The notes under the pieces are model-generated. The model was not told the origin of the DNA, did not search any database, and saw nothing but the letters and a program-made list of their open reading frames with translations. 64,000 nt of DNA from Streptomyces sp. BK239 (GTDB lineage: Bacteria > Actinomycetota > Actinomycetes > Streptomycetales > Streptomycetaceae): assembly GCF_004217285.1 (NCBI RefSeq), contig NZ_SHKS01000001.1:124001-188000 (forward strand), written 5' to 3'. Shown in pieces: positions 8,030 through 15,846 of this stretch (position 1 is its first letter; each line of letters begins with the position of its first letter). The translations under genes and the position numbers were made by a program.

Positions 8030-9511
8030 ATGACCACCGCAGAGGCCAAGACCGGCCGAACCATCACCACCGACATCCCCGCCAGACTCGACCGTCTGCC
8101 CTGGTCCCGCTGGCACTGGACGGTCGTCATCGGCCTCGGCACCGTGTGGATCCTCGACGGCCTGGAGGTCACGGTCGTCGGCAACATCGCCAGCCGGCTG
8201 TCCGAGCCCGGCAGCGGCCTGCCGATCTCCTCCGGCCAGGTCACGGGCATCGCCGCCGCCCTGTACGTCGCGGGCGCCTGCCTCGGCGCGCTGTTCTGGG
8301 GCCGGCTGACCGACCGCTGGGGCCGCAAGAAACTCTTCATGATCACCCTCGCGGTGTACCTCGTGGCCACGGCCCTGACCGCGGTCTCCTTCGACACCTG
8401 GTGGTTCCTGCTCTTCCGCTTCCTGACCGGCTTCGGCATCGGCGGCGAGTACGCGGCGATCAACTCGGCGATCGACGAGCTCATCCCGGCGGAGTACCGG
8501 GGCCGTGTGGACCTGATGATCAACGGCAGCTTCTGGCTGGGCGCGGTCGGCGGTTCGCTGCTGTCGATCGTCGCGCTGAACACGGACCTGTTCGCGGCGA
8601 ACGTCGGCTGGCGTCTGACTTTCGCGCTGGGCGCCGTACTCTCCCTGGTCATCCTGCTCGTACGGCGGCACGTCCCGGAGAGTCCGCGCTGGCTGCTGAT
8701 CCACGGGCGGGACGACGAGGCCGAGCGGATCGTCTCCTCCATCGAACGGCGGGTCGAGGAGGAGAAGGGTGAGCCGCTTCCGGCGGCCGAGGGCGAGCTG
8801 ACCATCCACCAGCGCCGCAGCGTGTCCTTCCTGGAGATCGCCCGCACGGTGTTCTCCGACTACCGCCGGCGCTCGATCCTCGGCTTCTCCCTCTTCATCG
8901 GCCAGGCGTTCCTCTACAACGCGATCACCTTCGGCTTCGGCGCGATCCTGACCACGTTCTTCGACGTGCCGACGGGCGACACCGGCTACTACTTCGCCGT
9001 CATCGCGCTCGGCAACTTCTTCGGCCCGATCCTGCTGGGCAAGCTGTTCGACACGGTCGGCCGCCGGGTGATGATCTCGTCGACGTACCTGCTGTCCGGG
9101 CTGCTCCTGTTCGGCACGGCCTGGCTGTTCGACCAGGGCTCGCTGAGCGCGTCCACGCTGACGGCGTGCTGGTGCGCGGTGCTGTTCTTCGCCTCGGCGG
9201 GCGCCTCCAGCGCCTACCTCACGGTCTCCGAGGTCTTCCCGATGGAGACCCGGGCGATGTCCATCGCCTTCTTCTACGCCCTCGGCACCGCCGCCGGCGG
9301 CATCAGCGGCCCCCTGCTGTTCGCCGACCTCACCGGCACGGGCCACGTCGGCGACACCGTCCTCGCGTTCCAGATCGGCGCGGGCCTGATGTGCGCGGCG
9401 GGCCTCGTCGCCGCCTTCCTGGCGGTCAGCGCGGAACGCCGCTCGCTGGAGGACGTCGCCCAGCCGCTGACGGCGGCGGCGTCTGAGGACGGCACGAAGG
9501 CGAACGCGTAG
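8030..9511 (+). CDS. Major facilitator superfamily transporter (sugar-porter-like)
   Basis: This 493-residue permease has about 12 membrane helices. MFS signatures are present: GRLTDRWGRKKLF in loop 2-3 (the motif A position), FRFLTGFGIGGEYAAINSAIDELIPAEYRGR across helices 4-5, PESPRWL after helix 6, and LFDTVGRRVM in loop 8-9. The PESPRWL motif and the long central loop place it in the sugar/aromatic-acid porter branch. ATG 8030 follows GAGGAGGG. It stands alone, with a strong bidirectional terminator just downstream. The substrate is unknown. Confidence 0.9.
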   Translation: MTTAEAKTGRTITTDIPARLDRLPWSRWHWTVVIGLGTVWILDGLEVTVVGNIASRLSEPGSGLPISSGQVTGIAAALYVAGACLGALFWGRLTDRWGRKKLFMITLAVYLVATALTAVSFDTWWFLLFRFLTGFGIGGEYAAINSAIDELIPAEYRGRVDLMINGSFWLGAVGGSLLSIVALNTDLFAANVGWRLTFALGAVLSLVILLVRRHVPESPRWLLIHGRDDEAERIVSSIERRVEEEKGEPLPAAEGELTIHQRRSVSFLEIARTVFSDYRRRSILGFSLFIGQAFLYNAITFGFGAILTTFFDVPTGDTGYYFAVIALGNFFGPILLGKLFDTVGRRVMISSTYLLSGLLLFGTAWLFDQGSLSASTLTACWCAVLFFASAGASSAYLTVSEVFPMETRAMSIAFFYALGTAAGGISGPLLFADLTGTGHVGDTVLAFQIGAGLMCAAGLVAAFLAVSAERRSLEDVAQPLTAAASEDGTKANA

Positions 9512-9532
9512 ACGAGCGCGACGCCTCCCGGA

Positions 9533-9563
9533 AGGGGCCTGAACCGCTGCGGTTCAGGCCCCT
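9533..9563. terminator. Bidirectional terminator, 14-bp perfect stem
   Basis: AGGGGCCTGAACCG (9533-9546) pairs perfectly with CGGTTCAGGCCCCT (9550-9563) across the loop CTG. It lies between the convergent MFS gene and the membrane-protein gene, and includes the last codons and stop of the latter. Confidence 0.85.
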
Positions 9564-10003
9564 GTGGTGGATCCCGGCCGGACGATCATCAGCACCGTCA
9601 CCGTGGCCCACAGCAGGTTGAACACCCCGGTGAACATGGCGAGCCGCACGGTCGTCCCGCGGTCGCCGCCGCCCTCCAGGAGCACCTCCTGCCGGGGCAG
9701 CACCAGGACGACGAGGACGATCGCGGCCAGCACGGTCAGCGCCGCCGACACGATCAGCCAGGCGTCGCCCATGACCCCCATCACGCTCGCCGTGGCGAAC
9801 CCGAGCACGGGAACGGCGATGCCGAGACCGGCGTAGACCCGGCAGATCCGGTGCAGCAACCGGACGGTCCCGGCCGCCCCCACGTCGTCGGGCGCGAGCA
9901 GGGCCCGGCGCGCCGCGGGCGGGAACATGCTGGCCGCGACGGTGACGGGGCCGACCGCGACGATCGCGGCGAGGACGTGGAGAGCGAGCAGGAACTTGGT
10001 CAC
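9554..10003 (-). CDS. Small four-helix membrane protein (DUF2269-like)
   Basis: This 149-residue protein has four predicted membrane segments: KFLLALHVLAAIVAVGPVTV, a segment near AGLGIAVPVLGFATASVMG, LIVSAALTVLAAIVLVVLVL and FTGVFNLLWATVTVLMIV. The layout, starting with LHVLAAIVAVGPV, fits the DUF2269 group of small integral membrane proteins, but the match is by general pattern only. The start is GTG 10003. It is divergent from the GlxA-type regulator, with a 9-bp repeat array between them. The role is unknown. Confidence 0.7.
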   Translation of the reverse strand: MTKFLLALHVLAAIVAVGPVTVAASMFPPAARRALLAPDDVGAAGTVRLLHRICRVYAGLGIAVPVLGFATASVMGVMGDAWLIVSAALTVLAAIVLVVLVLPRQEVLLEGGGDRGTTVRLAMFTGVFNLLWATVTVLMIVRPGSTTGA

Positions 10004-10071
10004 GGGCCGACGGTAGGCGGGCGGCGGACCCGGCAGAAGTGGCGGAAATGCCAGAGGCCACCGGATTCTCG

Positions 10072-10140
10072 CCGGAGGAGCCAGAGGAGCCAGAGGAGCC
10101 GGAGGAGCCGGAGGAGCCGGAGAAGCCGGAGGAGCCGGAG
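10072..10140. repeat. Tandem 9-bp repeat array, about 7.7 copies
   Basis: Consecutive units of CCRGAGGAG run from 10072 to 10140, with two CCAGAGGAG copies and one CCGGAGAAG variant among CCGGAGGAG copies. The array sits in the divergent promoter region, ending 71 bases before the GlxA-type start codon. Read as protein on the plus strand it would give repeated Glu-Glu-Pro, but that frame runs into a low-quality shadow ORF, so I treat it as non-coding. Confidence 0.85.
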
Positions 10141-10211
10141 TGCCGTCCCCTCCGCCAGGGGGGGCCGGGCCGCCCCCGGGGTGCCGCCGGCCCACGCTCT
10201 ACGCTCTCGCC

Positions 10212-11174
10212 ATGCACACCGTCGCCGTACTGGCCCTCGACGGGGTCGTCCCGTTCGATCTGTCCGTCCCGGTCGACGCCTTCGGCTGGGTGCGGCTGCC
10301 CGACGGCCGGGAGGCGTACCGGGTGCGGGTCTGCTCCCCGTACCCCTCGGGGGAGGTCGGCGCGGGACCCTTCACCGTGCGGACTCCGTACGGCCTCGAG
10401 GCCCTCGCTCAGGCGGACACGATCGTCCTGCCCGGCGTGGAGGAGCCGCCCGACCCGCTGCCCGACGGCGTCGCCGAGGCGCTGCGCGAGGCCGCGGCGA
10501 ACGGCACGCGCATCGCCTCCATCTGCGTGGGCGCGTTCCTCTTCGCCGCCACCGGCCTGCTCGACGGCCTGCGCGCCACCACCCACTGGTTCGCGGCGCG
10601 CGAACTGGCCGAGCGCTACCCGAAGGTGACGGTCGACCCGGACGTCCTGTACGTCGACAACGGTCAGTTCCTCACCTCGGCCGGCGCCGCGGCGGCGCTG
10701 GACATGTGCCTGCACATGATCCGCAGGGACCACGGCTCGGCGGTCGCGGCCCAGGCCGCCCGCATGTGCGTCATGCCGCTCGAACGGGAGGGCGGCCAGG
10801 CCCAGTTCATCGTCCACGACATGCCGCCGACGCCCGCCGGGGCCACGCTGGAACCCGTGCTGCGGTGGCTGGAGGACCATTGCGACCGCGATCTCACCCT
10901 CGACGAGATCGCGTCCCGCGCGGGCATGAGCACCCGCACCCTCAACCGCCGCTTCCGCGAACAGACCGGGACGACGCCCCTGCAATGGCTGCACCGGGCC
11001 CGGATCCGGCGGGCCCAGCACCTGCTGGAGACGACGGCCCACCCGGTCGAACGCATCGCCGCCCAGGCGGGGTTCGGCTCGCCGACCGCCTTCCGTGAAC
11101 GCTTCCGCCGCGTCGTCGGAACGAGCCCCCAGGGCTACCGCAAGGCGTTCCGCGCGGAGCGGCCGGTGGCCTGA
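10212..11174 (+). CDS. GlxA-type AraC-family transcriptional regulator
   Basis: This 320-residue regulator has two domains. Residues 1-180 form a DJ-1/PfpI-like sensor fold with the nucleophile-elbow region ASICVGAFLFAATGLLDG and the following THWFAARELAERYP. The last 100 residues form an AraC double helix-turn-helix: LTLDEIASRAGMSTRTLNRRFREQ, then ERIAAQAGFGSPTAFRERFRR. It probably binds DNA near its own divergent promoter. The PfpI-like domain is likely a ligand sensor rather than an enzyme. No ligand can be inferred. ATG 10212 gives the family's usual length. Confidence 0.92.
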   Translation: MHTVAVLALDGVVPFDLSVPVDAFGWVRLPDGREAYRVRVCSPYPSGEVGAGPFTVRTPYGLEALAQADTIVLPGVEEPPDPLPDGVAEALREAAANGTRIASICVGAFLFAATGLLDGLRATTHWFAARELAERYPKVTVDPDVLYVDNGQFLTSAGAAAALDMCLHMIRRDHGSAVAAQAARMCVMPLEREGGQAQFIVHDMPPTPAGATLEPVLRWLEDHCDRDLTLDEIASRAGMSTRTLNRRFREQTGTTPLQWLHRARIRRAQHLLETTAHPVERIAAQAGFGSPTAFRERFRRVVGTSPQGYRKAFRAERPVA

Positions 11175-11275
11175 CGGGAGCATGATCCCGCCGCCGGTCG
11201 ATGATCGGCTAGGGTGACGGGCCGTGGCACGTGCGAACACGTGAACCATGGCTCGTACTCGGGGGAGACGACTTC

Positions 11276-12205
11276 TTGAACAGCGACCGCAGGCGCACGT
11301 CCGTCGCGCCGCGCTCCGTGCGCAACCCGTTCGGCCTCGCCGCGGCCGTCACCCGCGACTCCCGCTCCGACCGCATCCAGGACGACGTGGTCCAGCGCCT
11401 CCGCTCCGGCCGTACCGTGGTCGGCGGGGTCGCCACGGTGTGGATGCTCGCGGCGTACCCGCTGGCGCAGAGCGGCGAGGACATCCTGCTGGGCAAGCTG
11501 GTGGACGTACTGGCCGGCTGCGCGATCACCTTCGTCGCCGGCCTGGTCTGCCTGAGCGTCTTCATCGGCGCGGCCCGCCCTCCGCTGCGCCGCCTCTACG
11601 TCAGACGCCTCACCGGCCCGGGCTCCGCGCTCGGCGCCATCCTCGGCTGCGCGGCGCTGGCCGCCGGCGTGGCGATGCTGCTGCCCAGGCTGACGCGCGG
11701 GGAGATCATTCCCTGGGCCGACGCCCGGTCCGCGGGCATACTCGTCTGGCTCCTGTGCCTGCTGCTGTTCATCGTGCTGCTGCTCGGCGGCCTGATCGTG
11801 GTGGTCGTCGCCGCGCTCTTCACCCTGGGCGCGGTGGTGTACGCCCTCAACTCCTGCTTCCGTGTGGGCGACGTGCACGAACTGCTGCCGGCGCTGATCT
11901 CCCCGTTCCTCGTCTGGGCGCTGTTCGTGCTGAGCCTCTTCGACGGCCCCGACGTCGCCGCCCCGCCGCTGGTCCTCTACACCTTCCTGCTCGGCGGCCC
12001 GCTGTCGGTGACGCTGCTGTCGGTGTGGGAGGTACGGCGACTCAACCGGCGGTACGGGGTGACGTTCCGCTCGGCGCTGGGCCGGGAGCGGGACGCAGCG
12101 CCCGAGCCGGTGGGGATCCCGGCGCAGGCCCCGCCGCCGGCTTTCGGGGAGCCGTCCCCGTACGCCGCGTACCCGCCGCAGCCGACGTACCCGCCGTCCT
12201 CGTAA
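11276..12205 (+). CDS. Multi-helix membrane protein of unknown function
   Basis: This 309-residue protein has about six hydrophobic segments between residues 45 and 255, and a Pro/Tyr-rich cytoplasmic tail (YAAYPPQPTYPPSS). I chose TTG 11276 because GGGGGAG ends seven bases or so upstream and the protein then begins LNSDRRRTSVAPRSVRNPFG. An ATG/GTG alternative further upstream has no ribosome site. I recognise it as a conserved Streptomyces integral membrane protein type but no function is known to me. It follows the GlxA-type regulator by 101 bases in the same direction; separate transcription is possible. Confidence 0.78.
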   Translation: MNSDRRRTSVAPRSVRNPFGLAAAVTRDSRSDRIQDDVVQRLRSGRTVVGGVATVWMLAAYPLAQSGEDILLGKLVDVLAGCAITFVAGLVCLSVFIGAARPPLRRLYVRRLTGPGSALGAILGCAALAAGVAMLLPRLTRGEIIPWADARSAGILVWLLCLLLFIVLLLGGLIVVVVAALFTLGAVVYALNSCFRVGDVHELLPALISPFLVWALFVLSLFDGPDVAAPPLVLYTFLLGGPLSVTLLSVWEVRRLNRRYGVTFRSALGRERDAAPEPVGIPAQAPPPAFGEPSPYAAYPPQPTYPPSS

Positions 12206-12254
12206 GACGGGCCCTCAGCGCAGGTCACCGGTCGTGGGGCCGGCGTGTCCCGCC

Positions 12255-12572
12255 TCAGCCGCGCCGGTCCGCCACGACCCAGGACGCCAGCGCGACGGCC
12301 CCGGCGACACCGAACACCGACGGCCAGGCGCCCACCTTCTTGGCCAGCGGATGCGACCCGGCGAAGGCGGCGACGTACGCGACGCTCAGCGCCCCCGCGG
12401 CCTTGCCGCCGGCCCGCTGCCGCCATTGCCGCGCGGCGGCGGCCCCCGCGGCGGCCAGCACGACACCGCCGAGCGGCCGCTTCTTCGTCCACCGGGCCAC
12501 CCCGTACCCGCCGACGAGCCCACCCGCGGCGATCACCGCACCGGGAACCCGGGCACCAGAACTCTCAGCCAT
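12255..12572 (-). CDS. Small membrane protein of unknown function
   Basis: This 105-residue protein starts at ATG 12572. It has three short Ala/Gly/Val-rich hydrophobic stretches: GAVIAAGGLVGGYGVARW, LGGVVLAAAGAAAARQW and WPSVFGVAGAVALASWVV. Codon use is normal for the genome. It is convergent with the membrane protein at 11276 and its start faces the heat-shock gene promoter region. No family is recognised with certainty. Confidence 0.65.
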   Translation of the reverse strand: MAESSGARVPGAVIAAGGLVGGYGVARWTKKRPLGGVVLAAAGAAAARQWRQRAGGKAAGALSVAYVAAFAGSHPLAKKVGAWPSVFGVAGAVALASWVVADRRG

Positions 12573-12678
12573 GACCTCACGCCTCCGACGCTGTAGTAGT
12601 CACCGCGAGGCTAGTGCCCCTGCCGCGGCAGGCAACGTTCGCCCCTGACGGGCCGCCACTCCGAACATGAGCCCAGGC

Positions 12679-12707
12679 TTGTCAACTTTCCTCCTCCGAG
12701 TTATATA
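12679..12707 (+). promoter_or_regulatory. Vegetative-type promoter of the small heat-shock gene
   Basis: TTGTCA at 12679-12684 and TATATA at 12702-12707 are separated by exactly 17 bases, a close match to the HrdB-type -35/-10 consensus. Transcription would start near 12714, giving a leader of about 45 bases with AGGAG before the hsp20 start. I do not see the RheA-type operator reported for hsp18 of S. albus. Confidence 0.75.
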
Positions 12708-12758
12708 AGTACCCGTAGGGCATCGCACCGACATCATGGAAGAGAGGAGTGGACTGTG

Positions 12759-13187
12759 ATGCTCATGCGAACCGACCCGTTCCGCGATCTCGACCGGCTC
12801 GCGCAGCAGGTCCTGGGGGCCACGACCAACCGCCCCGCCGCGATGGCGATGGACGCCTACCGTTCGGGTGACGACTTCCTCGTCCATTTCGATCTCCCGG
12901 GCATCGACCCGGAGACCATCGAGCTGGACGTCGAACGCAACGTCCTGAGCGTCCGCGCCGAACGCCGTTCCCCCGCCCCCGAGGGCGCGGAACTCATCGT
13001 CGCCGAGCGCCCGACGGGCGTCTGCACCCGCCAGCTGTTCCTGGGCGACACCCTCGACACGGAGCGCATCGACGCCTCCTACGAGTCCGGTGTCCTGACC
13101 CTGCGCATCCCGGTGGCCGAGCAGGCCAAGCCCCGCCGCATCCAGATCACGGGCGGCGACACGGGCCGCAGGCAGCTGAACAGCTGA
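12759..13187 (+). CDS. Hsp20/alpha-crystallin small heat-shock protein
   Basis: This 142-residue ATP-independent chaperone holds unfolding proteins in oligomers. It opens [20 protein letters not shown], the usual opening of actinobacterial Hsp18 proteins. The alpha-crystallin domain (about residues 35-135) contains [19 protein letters not shown], the AERRSP segment and the conserved [15 protein letters not shown] (the A-x-x-x-n-G-v-L-type motif). ATG 12759 is chosen over GTG 12756 by spacing to AGGAG and by family start. It has its own promoter at 12679 and is followed by a DUF2267 gene in the same direction. Confidence 0.93.
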   Translation: MLMRTDPFRDLDRLAQQVLGATTNRPAAMAMDAYRSGDDFLVHFDLPGIDPETIELDVERNVLSVRAERRSPAPEGAELIVAERPTGVCTRQLFLGDTLDTERIDASYESGVLTLRIPVAEQAKPRRIQITGGDTGRRQLNS

Positions 13188-13310
13188 CACCCACCGAGGC
13201 GCGTCCCGTACCCCCGGGCGCCCCGGCCGGATCCCCGTTACGGCCCCAGGGCTGCAGGACGCGCCTCCCCTGCCCGCACCCCCGAACGGAGAGCGCAACC
13301 CACAACCACC

Positions 13311-13820
13311 ATGACGATGACGCCGACGAACACCCGCCCGACCCCCACACGACAGCCGACAAGGACGCTGATCCCGTCCCCGGCCCTGCCGCACGTCGGG
13401 CGAACGCCCCCGCAACCCCGCTTCACCTGGGCGGACCTGCTCGAAGCGGTCCGTGAGGCGGGCCGGTATCCGACGACCGCAGAAGCCGAGCACATCACCC
13501 GAGTCGTAATCGCCGCCCTGGGCAGCCAGATCACCGGCGACGAACGAGTGGCCCTGGCCCATGCGCTCCCGAGAAGCGCGGCGGCCCTGATCGCATCCGA
13601 ACCCCCCGCCCGGCATCCCTCGCCGGCAGCGGAGTTCGTCGAATCACTCATCCCACACCTGGAGGGAGCAACCCCGGCCACGGCCCGCTGGCACGCCGGC
13701 TCGGTCCTCAGCACCCTCCCACCCCTCCTGGGCACCCCCCTGACCACCCGCCTCCTCTCTCAACTCCCCCCGGGCTACGCCCTCCTCTTCGGCAAGGCAC
13801 AACTGACCCCCCACCCCTGA
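13311..13820 (+). CDS. DUF2267 domain protein
   Basis: This 169-residue soluble protein has a Thr/Pro-rich leader (residues 1-38) and then a helical DUF2267 domain. The domain shows FTWADLLEAVREAGRYPTTA, AEHITRVVIAALGSQITGDER and a second related helical half around FVESLIPHLEGATPATA. DUF2267 genes are often found beside hsp20 genes, as here (123 bases downstream of hsp20). A stress-related role is inference from that neighbourhood; the biochemical function is unknown. Confidence 0.78.
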   Translation: MTMTPTNTRPTPTRQPTRTLIPSPALPHVGRTPPQPRFTWADLLEAVREAGRYPTTAEAEHITRVVIAALGSQITGDERVALAHALPRSAAALIASEPPARHPSPAAEFVESLIPHLEGATPATARWHAGSVLSTLPPLLGTPLTTRLLSQLPPGYALLFGKAQLTPHP

Positions 13821-13925
13821 CCCAACCGACACCATGGCGGCTCCCCGGCCCACAACCGGCGGAGCCGCCGACAACGACCGTCACGGTGATGACAGCCCGA
13901 TAGACGATGAGTCCGAGTGGAGAAG

Positions 13926-14123
13926 TCACTTGGCAAAAGCAGCTGAGAACCTAGTCCAGGCCTCAAGCGACACGACCATGTGCGGCCCGTCGGGGTCCTT
14001 GGAATCGCGCACGCGCAAGCCTTCCGGTGAGCGCGCCGCTTCGACGCACTCTGTGGTGTTGCCGCCGCTGTACGAGGACTTGAACCAGACCGGTTCGGCG
14101 GCGGGCTCAGGACCTATGGGCAT
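13926..14123 (-). CDS. DUF397 domain protein
   Basis: This 65-residue protein consists of one DUF397 domain. It has the hallmark opening VWFKSSYSGGNTTECVEAA, then GLRVRDSKDPDGP and the closing WTRFSAAFAK. In Streptomyces these small proteins sit beside DUF5753/XRE regulators and anti-sigma-type ATPases, as here. ATG 14123 follows directly on the stop of the XRE gene, so the two are translationally coupled. The partner relation is established by recurrent context; the molecular role is not clear. Confidence 0.92.
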   Translation of the reverse strand: MPIGPEPAAEPVWFKSSYSGGNTTECVEAARSPEGLRVRDSKDPDGPHMVVSLEAWTRFSAAFAK

Positions 14124-14972
14124 TCACAGCTCCTTGCGGGCACGGTGGATCATGGCGGAGGAAGCCTCCATGTCCAACGCTTGTGCGCGGAGGTACTCGA
14201 ACGCAAGTCTGTAGCGCTTCAGTTCCTCCTCCTTCTCCAGAAAGAGGGAGCCGGTGTGGAAGTCGACATAGACCACGTCGAGGCTCGGCTCTGGCCCTCC
14301 GATGATGACGAAGCTTCCCAGCGCGGCGGCGTGGGCCCCGCGGGAGAAGGGCAGAATCTGCAGAGTGATCGGGCTGTCTGAGTCGGTCGCTTCGAGGAGT
14401 CGGCCGAGCTGCTCCCTCATGACCGCAGGTGAGCCGACGACCCGACGGATCACCGATTCGTCGAGGATCGCCCACAAGTGCGGTGGACTCGGCCGGCTGA
14501 GGATGTTCTGCCGCTTCATGCGGATGTCGACCAGCCGCTCGATCTCCGCCTGCTGCAGCGGCACTTCGTTGGCCTTCTGTACGGCCATGCTGTAGGCACG
14601 AGTTTGGAGTAGCCCGGGGACGTACACGCAGGAGAAGTGGCTCTCGCGCACCGCTTCGTTCTCCAGCGTGAGCAGCAGGTTCATGCTCTCCGGGATCGAG
14701 TCCGCGAAGGAGCTCCACCACCCTTGCTGCTTGGCCTCCTTCGCCAAGCGCACGACTGCTTGCCGTTCGACGTCGGTCGCCCCGTACTCACGGCACAGAG
14801 CGTCGATGACGATCCACTTGACTGGCCCTGACTGAGTTTCATACCGGCTGATCGTGGCCTTGGAGACACCGACGCGCCGCCCCGCCTCCTCAAGGGTCAA
14901 CGCTTTACGAGCACGCAACTTACGCATCATCGCACCCAGTTGTCGGCGGCGCGTGGTGGTGCGTTCGGACAT
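14124..14972 (-). CDS. XRE-family regulator with DUF5753 domain
   Basis: This 282-residue regulator has an N-terminal helix-turn-helix (about residues 10-70, LRARKALTLEEAGRRVGVSKATISRYE). A C-terminal DUF5753 domain (about 85-275) includes YVPGLLQTRAYSMAV, HLWAILDESVIRRVVG, ITLQILPFSRGAHAA and the C-terminal RYRLAFEYLRAQALD. It is the first gene of a two-gene unit with DUF397 and is divergent from an HATPase gene at 15192. Such triads are linked in Streptomyces to developmental or antibiotic control, but no specific target is readable here. Confidence 0.93.
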   Translation of the reverse strand: MSERTTTRRRQLGAMMRKLRARKALTLEEAGRRVGVSKATISRYETQSGPVKWIVIDALCREYGATDVERQAVVRLAKEAKQQGWWSSFADSIPESMNLLLTLENEAVRESHFSCVYVPGLLQTRAYSMAVQKANEVPLQQAEIERLVDIRMKRQNILSRPSPPHLWAILDESVIRRVVGSPAVMREQLGRLLEATDSDSPITLQILPFSRGAHAAALGSFVIIGGPEPSLDVVYVDFHTGSLFLEKEEELKRYRLAFEYLRAQALDMEASSAMIHRARKEL

Positions 14973-15191
14973 GGGGCTCCTTCGCCATGAACCGGGCGAC
15001 AGGCCCGGAGAACGCCCTCAGGCTAGGCATCGTCCAGGCGACCCACCATCAGATTCACCCGAAGGATTCTGGTGAGAAGTTACACGGCGAGAGTTCTCCG
15101 TGCCATGCTCTCTCGTGAAGCCGCTACGCAATGCAGCCGTACGGACACGGCGGGCGCAGCGAGTGCGTGGCCTGTGAGGGAGGAGCCGGCG

Positions 15192-15818
15192 ATGCCCGGC
15201 AATGAAGTCACTGAACCTCAACCCCGTTGTGTCCTGCCTTTCGAGGCGGTGCCGTCAGAGATCAGCCTCCTTCGGCGGGCGGCCGCCAAGCAGTTGAGCC
15301 GGTGGGGTGTGTCGGCTGCGGCAGAAGAGGCGGAACTGCTCGTGACGGAACTGGCCACCAACGTGCTCAAGCATGTGGGTGAAGGAGCCGCAGCGACCCT
15401 CGTTCTCGAGCGGCGGGATGGCCGGCTGCGCGTGGAGATGCACGACAGGAGTGAGACTGTTCCCGTCCTCAGGGCGGGCGGCTGGGAGAGCGAGTGCGGC
15501 CGGGGCCTCCATATGCTTGAAGCGCTCACGGAGGACTGGGGCACGGCCCTCACTGCGGTCGGTAAGTCGGTCTGGTGCGAGGTCAGGGTCGATTCCGCGG
15601 GCCTGTGCCCCCGTATCGAACGGGCCACTGAGGTGCTGGAGCGATACGGGAACAGGGTCGCGACCCCGATCAGCGGCCGATACGGGCGTGTGTGCATGAA
15701 AGACGCCGCGATCGCACTCATCGCGGACCTCTTGCACTGGACGGCGGCCTGTGGCGGTGACCCGGACGGCGTGCTGGACCAGGCGCAGGCGAGGTACGAA
15801 GGGGAGGTTGCCGCCTAG
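15192..15818 (+). CDS. HATPase_c anti-sigma/regulatory ATPase
   Basis: This 208-residue protein has a GHKL ATPase fold. The N-box reads LLVTELATNVLKHVGEGAAATLVLE, the G1 region HDRSETVPVL and the G2 region ECGRGLHMLEALTEDWG. This is the SpoIIAB/RsbW-like type common in Streptomyces. The last 60 residues (after VRVDSAGLCPRIE) form a helical extension not found in minimal family members. ATG 15192 is chosen for the GGGAGGAG upstream. It is divergent from the XRE/DUF397 pair and probably antagonises or senses with them. Confidence 0.88.
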   Translation: MPGNEVTEPQPRCVLPFEAVPSEISLLRRAAAKQLSRWGVSAAAEEAELLVTELATNVLKHVGEGAAATLVLERRDGRLRVEMHDRSETVPVLRAGGWESECGRGLHMLEALTEDWGTALTAVGKSVWCEVRVDSAGLCPRIERATEVLERYGNRVATPISGRYGRVCMKDAAIALIADLLHWTAACGGDPDGVLDQAQARYEGEVAA

Positions 15819-15846
15819 GCGGCAGCCGGTTGGCGGCAGTTGGCTG

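Noticed and set aside
10072..10140. CRISPR array
   Set aside because: The units are 9 bp and contiguous with no spacers, and no cas genes are nearby. The Cas4-like nuclease at 56246 is far away and part of another unit.
10039..10629. Plus-strand ORF with repeated Glu-Glu-Pro overlapping the GlxA-type gene
   Set aside because: It has no ribosome site, overlaps a well-supported gene in another frame, and turns into Arg/Pro/Ser-rich shadow sequence after the repeat.
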